A program made the translations under genes and the position numbers. Below, one piece after another: positions 61,047 through 64,000 of a stretch of DNA of 64,000 nt. Origin of the DNA: Chitinophaga solisilvae. GTDB taxonomy: Bacteria; Bacteroidota; Bacteroidia; Chitinophagales; Chitinophagaceae. The notes beneath the pieces are model-generated. The model did not search any database, was not told the origin of the DNA, and worked only from the letters and a program-made list of their open reading frames with translations. The stretch spans positions 389,560 to 453,559 of the forward strand of contig NZ_JAABOK010000007.1 in assembly GCF_009928525.1 (NCBI RefSeq), written 5' to 3'. Position 1 is the stretch's first letter; each line of letters starts with the position of its first letter.

Positions 61047-61085
61047 CAAAAAGGGCGCAGGTATCATTACTGATACCTGCGCCCT
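61047..61085 (-). terminator. ybaB terminator
   Basis: AGGGCGCAGGTATCA at 61052-61066 pairs perfectly with 61071-61085 around a TTAC loop. On the minus strand T residues follow. It lies 19 bases past the ybaB stop. Confidence 0.85.
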
Positions 61086-61104
61086 AACTATTTGATATAC
61101 AATA

Positions 61105-61410
61105 TTATAATAATCCGCCAAGCATACCGCCTGCCGCATTCTTCATTTCGCCTTCAAAAGCAGCTTCCGCTTCTTTCAGTGCACGGTTCAGCGCCGTCAG
61201 CAGCAGGTCTTCCATTTCTTCCTTACGCTCAGGAGCAAACAGCTGTTCCGCAATATCAATGCTTTTTACCTGACGGTTGCCGTCTACCACTACTTTCACT
61301 GCACCGTCGCCCGCTGTACCTTCCAGGGTAACGTTTGCCAGCCGCTCTTTTCCTTCTTTCATTTTTTGCTGGATCTGTGTCAGCTTACCTAATATGTCCA
61401 AACCAAACAT
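61105..61410 (-). CDS. YbaB/EbfC family nucleoid-associated protein
   Basis: A 101-residue DNA-binding dimer. The N-terminal helix has LGKLTQIQQKMKEGKERLANV, followed by the family core GDGAVKVVVDGNRQVKSIDI and a C-terminal helix with LKEAEAAFEGEMKNA. Length and pattern are exactly those of YbaB/EbfC, which coats or bends DNA. In many bacteria it lies next to dnaX and recR; here it stands alone between the PepSY gene and a divergent flavoprotein gene. A near-consensus -7 (TATCTTTA) lies upstream. Confidence 0.93.
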   Translation of the reverse strand: MFGLDILGKLTQIQQKMKEGKERLANVTLEGTAGDGAVKVVVDGNRQVKSIDIAEQLFAPERKEEMEDLLLTALNRALKEAEAAFEGEMKNAAGGMLGGLL

Positions 61411-61554
61411 AACTTGTGTGTTTTTTAGAACTGTAAAGATACGCCTTTACTGCGGGCTGTCACAAGGCTTTTGATATGCGATATTTATCACATACGAATG
61501 TCTGACAATAACAATTACGTATCTTACTGGCAGGTAATTACTATCAGCAAAAAA

Positions 61555-62790
61555 ATGGAAACAAAAGTTTGTATCATAGGCGCCGGTCCCGGTGGCGCCT
61601 GCGCCGCATTACAGCTGGCACAACTGGGCATTGAATGTATCGTTGTTGACAAAGCCGTTTTTCCGAGAGATAAAGTTTGTGGAGATGGCCTCAGCGGCAA
61701 AGTGCTCACCATACTTGAGCGCATTGATAAAGGCATCGGTGAACGCCTGCAGCAGGCCGCCTTTAAAATGGACAGCTGGGGAGTCACCTTTGTGGCGCCC
61801 AACCGTATCGGGATGGACATCCCCTATAAACCTGATTACCAGAAACATAAGAATGATCCCAGAGGGTTTGTCTGCAAACGTATTGATTTCGACAACTTCC
61901 TGGTAGAAGAGCTTAAACGCCGCCCTGAAATCCGTTTATTCGAAGGCGTTAGTATCGACAATTACCGCCTCGAAGCGGATGGCTACTACCTGTCCGACAA
62001 AGAAGGGACTTTTCAGGTGAAGGCAGATGTGATACTCGTGGCCAACGGCGCCCACTCCGCCTTTACCAAAGATGTAGCGGGTATCAAAATGGAACCGGAG
62101 CATTATGTTGCCGGCATCCGCGCCTATTATAAAGGCATCTCCGGACTGCATACCGACAACTTCATTGAACTGCACTTCCTGAAAAATATGTTGCCGGGAT
62201 ACCTCTGGATATTCCCGCTGCCCAACGGTGAAGCCAACGTGGGCGTAGGTATGCTCAGCAATACCGCGCGCAACAAAAAGATAAACCTGAAAAAGCTCAT
62301 GCTGGACACACTTGCCACCGATGCCACCATGCAGGACCGTTTTAAAAATGCGGAACTTGTGGGAACAATTGATGGATACGGTCTGCCATTGGGCAGTAAA
62401 AAAAGGAAACTGCACGGAGAAAGATATATGCTCATCGGCGATGCCGGTTATCTCATCGATCCTTTCACCGGCGAAGGCATCGGCAACGCGCTCTACTCCG
62501 GCAGAATAGCCGCCCAGCAAGCCGCAGCTGCCATCTCCGCCAACAACTTCTCCGATAAGTTCTTCGACGCCTACGATGAAAACGTTTACCGCATCCTGGG
62601 CCCCGAACTGGAAGTAAGTACCAAACTGCAAAAACTTATCAAGTACCCCTGGCTGTTTAACCTGCTGATGAAAATGGGCTCCCGTAATAAACAACTGAAA
62701 GAGCTGATGTCATGCATGTTCCACGAAGTAGATCTTCGTAAGAAACTGGGCAACCCATTATTCTATGTAAAACTGTTGTTCAACCGATAA
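61555..62790 (+). CDS. Geranylgeranyl-reductase-type FAD-dependent oxidoreductase
   Basis: About 411 residues. The N-terminal FAD motif GAGPGGACAA begins at residue 9, followed by the family's PRDKVCGDGLSG segment and the second FAD motif GDAGYLIDPFTGEGIG (about 303-318). The layout is that of the geranylgeranyl reductase/GGR flavoproteins, which hydrogenate isoprenoid chains or act on related hydrophobic substrates. The frame extends to a start at 61471, but the ATG at 61555 begins the Rossmann fold cleanly. It is followed by a DUF2891 gene 10 bases on. Confidence 0.9.
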   Translation: METKVCIIGAGPGGACAALQLAQLGIECIVVDKAVFPRDKVCGDGLSGKVLTILERIDKGIGERLQQAAFKMDSWGVTFVAPNRIGMDIPYKPDYQKHKNDPRGFVCKRIDFDNFLVEELKRRPEIRLFEGVSIDNYRLEADGYYLSDKEGTFQVKADVILVANGAHSAFTKDVAGIKMEPEHYVAGIRAYYKGISGLHTDNFIELHFLKNMLPGYLWIFPLPNGEANVGVGMLSNTARNKKINLKKLMLDTLATDATMQDRFKNAELVGTIDGYGLPLGSKKRKLHGERYMLIGDAGYLIDPFTGEGIGNALYSGRIAAQQAAAAISANNFSDKFFDAYDENVYRILGPELEVSTKLQKLIKYPWLFNLLMKMGSRNKQLKELMSCMFHEVDLRKKLGNPLFYVKLLFNR

Positions 62791-62800
62791 ATCCTTTTTT

Positions 62801-63904
62801 GTGAGATACCTGAGCAGACTAGCCACCATCCTGTTATTTCCTGCTGCCTTAAACGCACAGACATCTACCATGGAAAAAACACCGGATACCCGTAAACCAC
62901 AGATCAGTGCCAAAGTTGCCAGCCAGCTGGCAGCGCTGCCCCTGAAATGCATGGACCAGCCGTTCCCTTATAAAACCGGTATCGTATTCTCTGACAGCTC
63001 ACTGCTGACAGCGCCGGAGAATTATCATCCGGCCTTCTATGGCTGCTTTGACTGGCACAGCAGCGTACACGGCCACTGGATGCTGGTACGGCTGCTCAAG
63101 ATGTTCCCCGATATGGAAAAGGCAGACCAGATCCGCACCAAACTGGCCCAGCATCTTACCGCTGCCAATATTCAAACGGAACTGCAGCTGTTTAAAGGGA
63201 AAGAAAATAAAAGCTTTGAACGCATCTACGGCTGGAGCTGGCTGCTGCAGCTGCAACGCGAACTGCAGACATGGAACGATCCGCTGGGAAAAGAACTCAG
63301 CAAAAATGTAGCGCCACTGGCACAACATTTTGCCAAAGCCTACATCGATTTCCTGGGAAAAATCATGTATCCCATCCGTGTGGGCGAACATACCAACCTG
63401 GCCTTCGGACTATGCCTGGCATGGGATTACGCCAAAACCACGGATGACAAGGCATTACAGACTGCCATCCGCGATGCTGCCATGCGCTTCTACTCCGGCG
63501 ATATCAATGCACCCGTTGCCTGGGAGCCCGGTGGCTACGACTTCCTCTCTCCCAGCCTGGAAGAGGCGGATCTGATGCGCCGTATACTGCCGCAGCAGCA
63601 ATACCGCACATGGCTATACGCTTTCCTGCCCGGCCTCTTCAAAACACCCATTACCATTCTGGCCCCCGGTCAGGTAAAAGACCGTACTGACGGCAAACTG
63701 GTACACCTCGACGGCCTCAATCTCAGCAGAGCCTGGTGCCTGGAAGCTATTGCCCGCCATGGCGGCAAAAACCAGCAGGCCATTCAGGCCCTGGCTGATC
63801 AACACCTCCAGACTTCATTCCACCAGGTAGCCAGCGGCGACTACGCCGGCGAACACTGGCTCGCCTCCTTTGCCGTTTACCTGCTTACCGCAGAACAACA
63901 ATAA
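62801..63904 (+). CDS. DUF2891 family secreted protein
   Basis: 367 residues, starting with GTG and a signal peptide ending near LNAQ (about residue 20). The family motif PENYHPAFYGCFDWHSSVHGHW (about 72-93) and the later VAWEPGGYDFLSPSLEEADLM are conserved. The helical pattern is that of an alpha/alpha-barrel, a fold common in polysaccharide lyases and glycoside hydrolases, but the activity is unknown. It starts 10 bases after the flavoprotein gene, so it is probably co-transcribed with it. Repeat F follows its stop. Confidence 0.9.
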   Translation: MRYLSRLATILLFPAALNAQTSTMEKTPDTRKPQISAKVASQLAALPLKCMDQPFPYKTGIVFSDSSLLTAPENYHPAFYGCFDWHSSVHGHWMLVRLLKMFPDMEKADQIRTKLAQHLTAANIQTELQLFKGKENKSFERIYGWSWLLQLQRELQTWNDPLGKELSKNVAPLAQHFAKAYIDFLGKIMYPIRVGEHTNLAFGLCLAWDYAKTTDDKALQTAIRDAAMRFYSGDINAPVAWEPGGYDFLSPSLEEADLMRRILPQQQYRTWLYAFLPGLFKTPITILAPGQVKDRTDGKLVHLDGLNLSRAWCLEAIARHGGKNQQAIQALADQHLQTSFHQVASGDYAGEHWLASFAVYLLTAEQQ

Positions 63905-63913
63905 GTGTTAATC

Positions 63914-64000
63914 AATTACGAATTGCGAATTACGAATTGCGAATGAGAAGCGAAGACATAAGCGGATACTAAATTCTTCATCCGCTTATGTCTTCGCTTC
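63914..64000. repeat. Long inverted repeat F, heptamer family, cut by the window edge
   Basis: The left arm has AATTACG/AATTGCG heptamers and an inner stem from 63948 whose GAAGCGAAGACATAAGCGGAT pairs perfectly with the last 21 bases of the window. The loop shares TAAATTCTT with repeat A. The outer right arm should lie just beyond the window. It begins 10 bases after the DUF2891 stop. Confidence 0.88.

Noticed and set aside
1..64000. tRNA, rRNA and riboswitch genes
   Set aside because: I looked for typical tRNA T-arm sequence and conserved rRNA blocks by eye and found none. A tRNAscan-SE and Infernal/Rfam run would settle this.

Overview
The window reads as a stretch of chromosome from a member of the Bacteroidota, most likely the family Chitinophagaceae and possibly Chitinophaga. 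This is an inference from several signs: a SusC/SusD pair with an ECF-sigma/FecR switch, S46 dipeptidyl-peptidase, Bacteroidota-type -7 promoter boxes (TANNTTTG) upstream of many genes, lipoproteins with Bacteroidota-like lipoboxes, and the general gene content. Gene density is high and both strands are used in blocks. I saw no tRNA, rRNA, phage, insertion sequence or CRISPR array.

Layout. 1-9.4 kb (minus strand): a polysaccharide-utilisation-type locus read as ECF sigma factor, FecR anti-sigma factor, SusC, SusD and a large secreted glycoside-hydrolase-like protein that runs off the left edge. 9.5-12.6 kb (minus): an lptB / GH3-family / fabG operon. 12.8-13.7 kb: metF. 14.0-17.3 kb (minus): four tandem outer-membrane beta-barrel paralogues, all but the last followed by, or separated by, strong hairpin terminators. 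17.4-18.8 kb: a TlpA-type thioredoxin protein, divergent from rlmD. 20.3-24.4 kb (plus): two rhomboids, the second with its catalytic residues lost, and two membrane-anchored endonuclease/exonuclease/phosphatase proteins. 24.6-29.5 kb (plus): cysS, an M28 glutaminyl-cyclase-like lipoprotein, then a DNA alkylation repair pair (AlkA-like glycosylase, AlkB-like dioxygenase) followed 15 bases later by a SIR2-like protein. 29.6-31.0 kb: a duplicated-DUF4377/META protein and a small IPT/TIG lipoprotein. 31.3-37.2 kb (minus): a tight operon of outer-membrane porin, DASS dicarboxylate carrier and the three subunits of succinate dehydrogenase/fumarate reductase. 37.4-39.6 kb: an S46 peptidase of DPP7 type. 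39.8-44.8 kb (plus): a coiled-coil lipoprotein, rnhB, rpoN, a PAP2-like membrane protein and recA. 45.1-50.6 kb (minus): typA, a membrane patatin-like protein and heme A synthase. 51.4-54.4 kb: a NagZ/beta-lactamase fusion. 54.7-58.4 kb (plus): adk, obgE and three unknown proteins. 58.5-61.4 kb (minus): an orphan GNAT protein of the type found in Bacteroidota arginine clusters with a small overlapping partner, a PepSY membrane protein and ybaB. 61.5-63.9 kb (plus): a geranylgeranyl-reductase-type flavoprotein and a DUF2891 protein.

The most unusual signal is not a gene. Nine long intergenic inverted repeats are scattered through the window in two families. One has outer arms made of a 7-base repeat (AATTACG/AATTGCG), the other of an 8-base AT-rich repeat (ATTATTTR). 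Two have perfectly matching arms of 55-56 bases, one has 34, and most of the rest are nearly perfect. Inner stem sequences differ from copy to copy yet stay self-complementary. Several copies supply the stop codon of the adjacent gene and one supplies a start codon. They lie almost entirely at gene 3' ends and none lies inside a recognised gene. They look like a dispersed, possibly self-correcting hairpin element that doubles as an mRNA 3' end.
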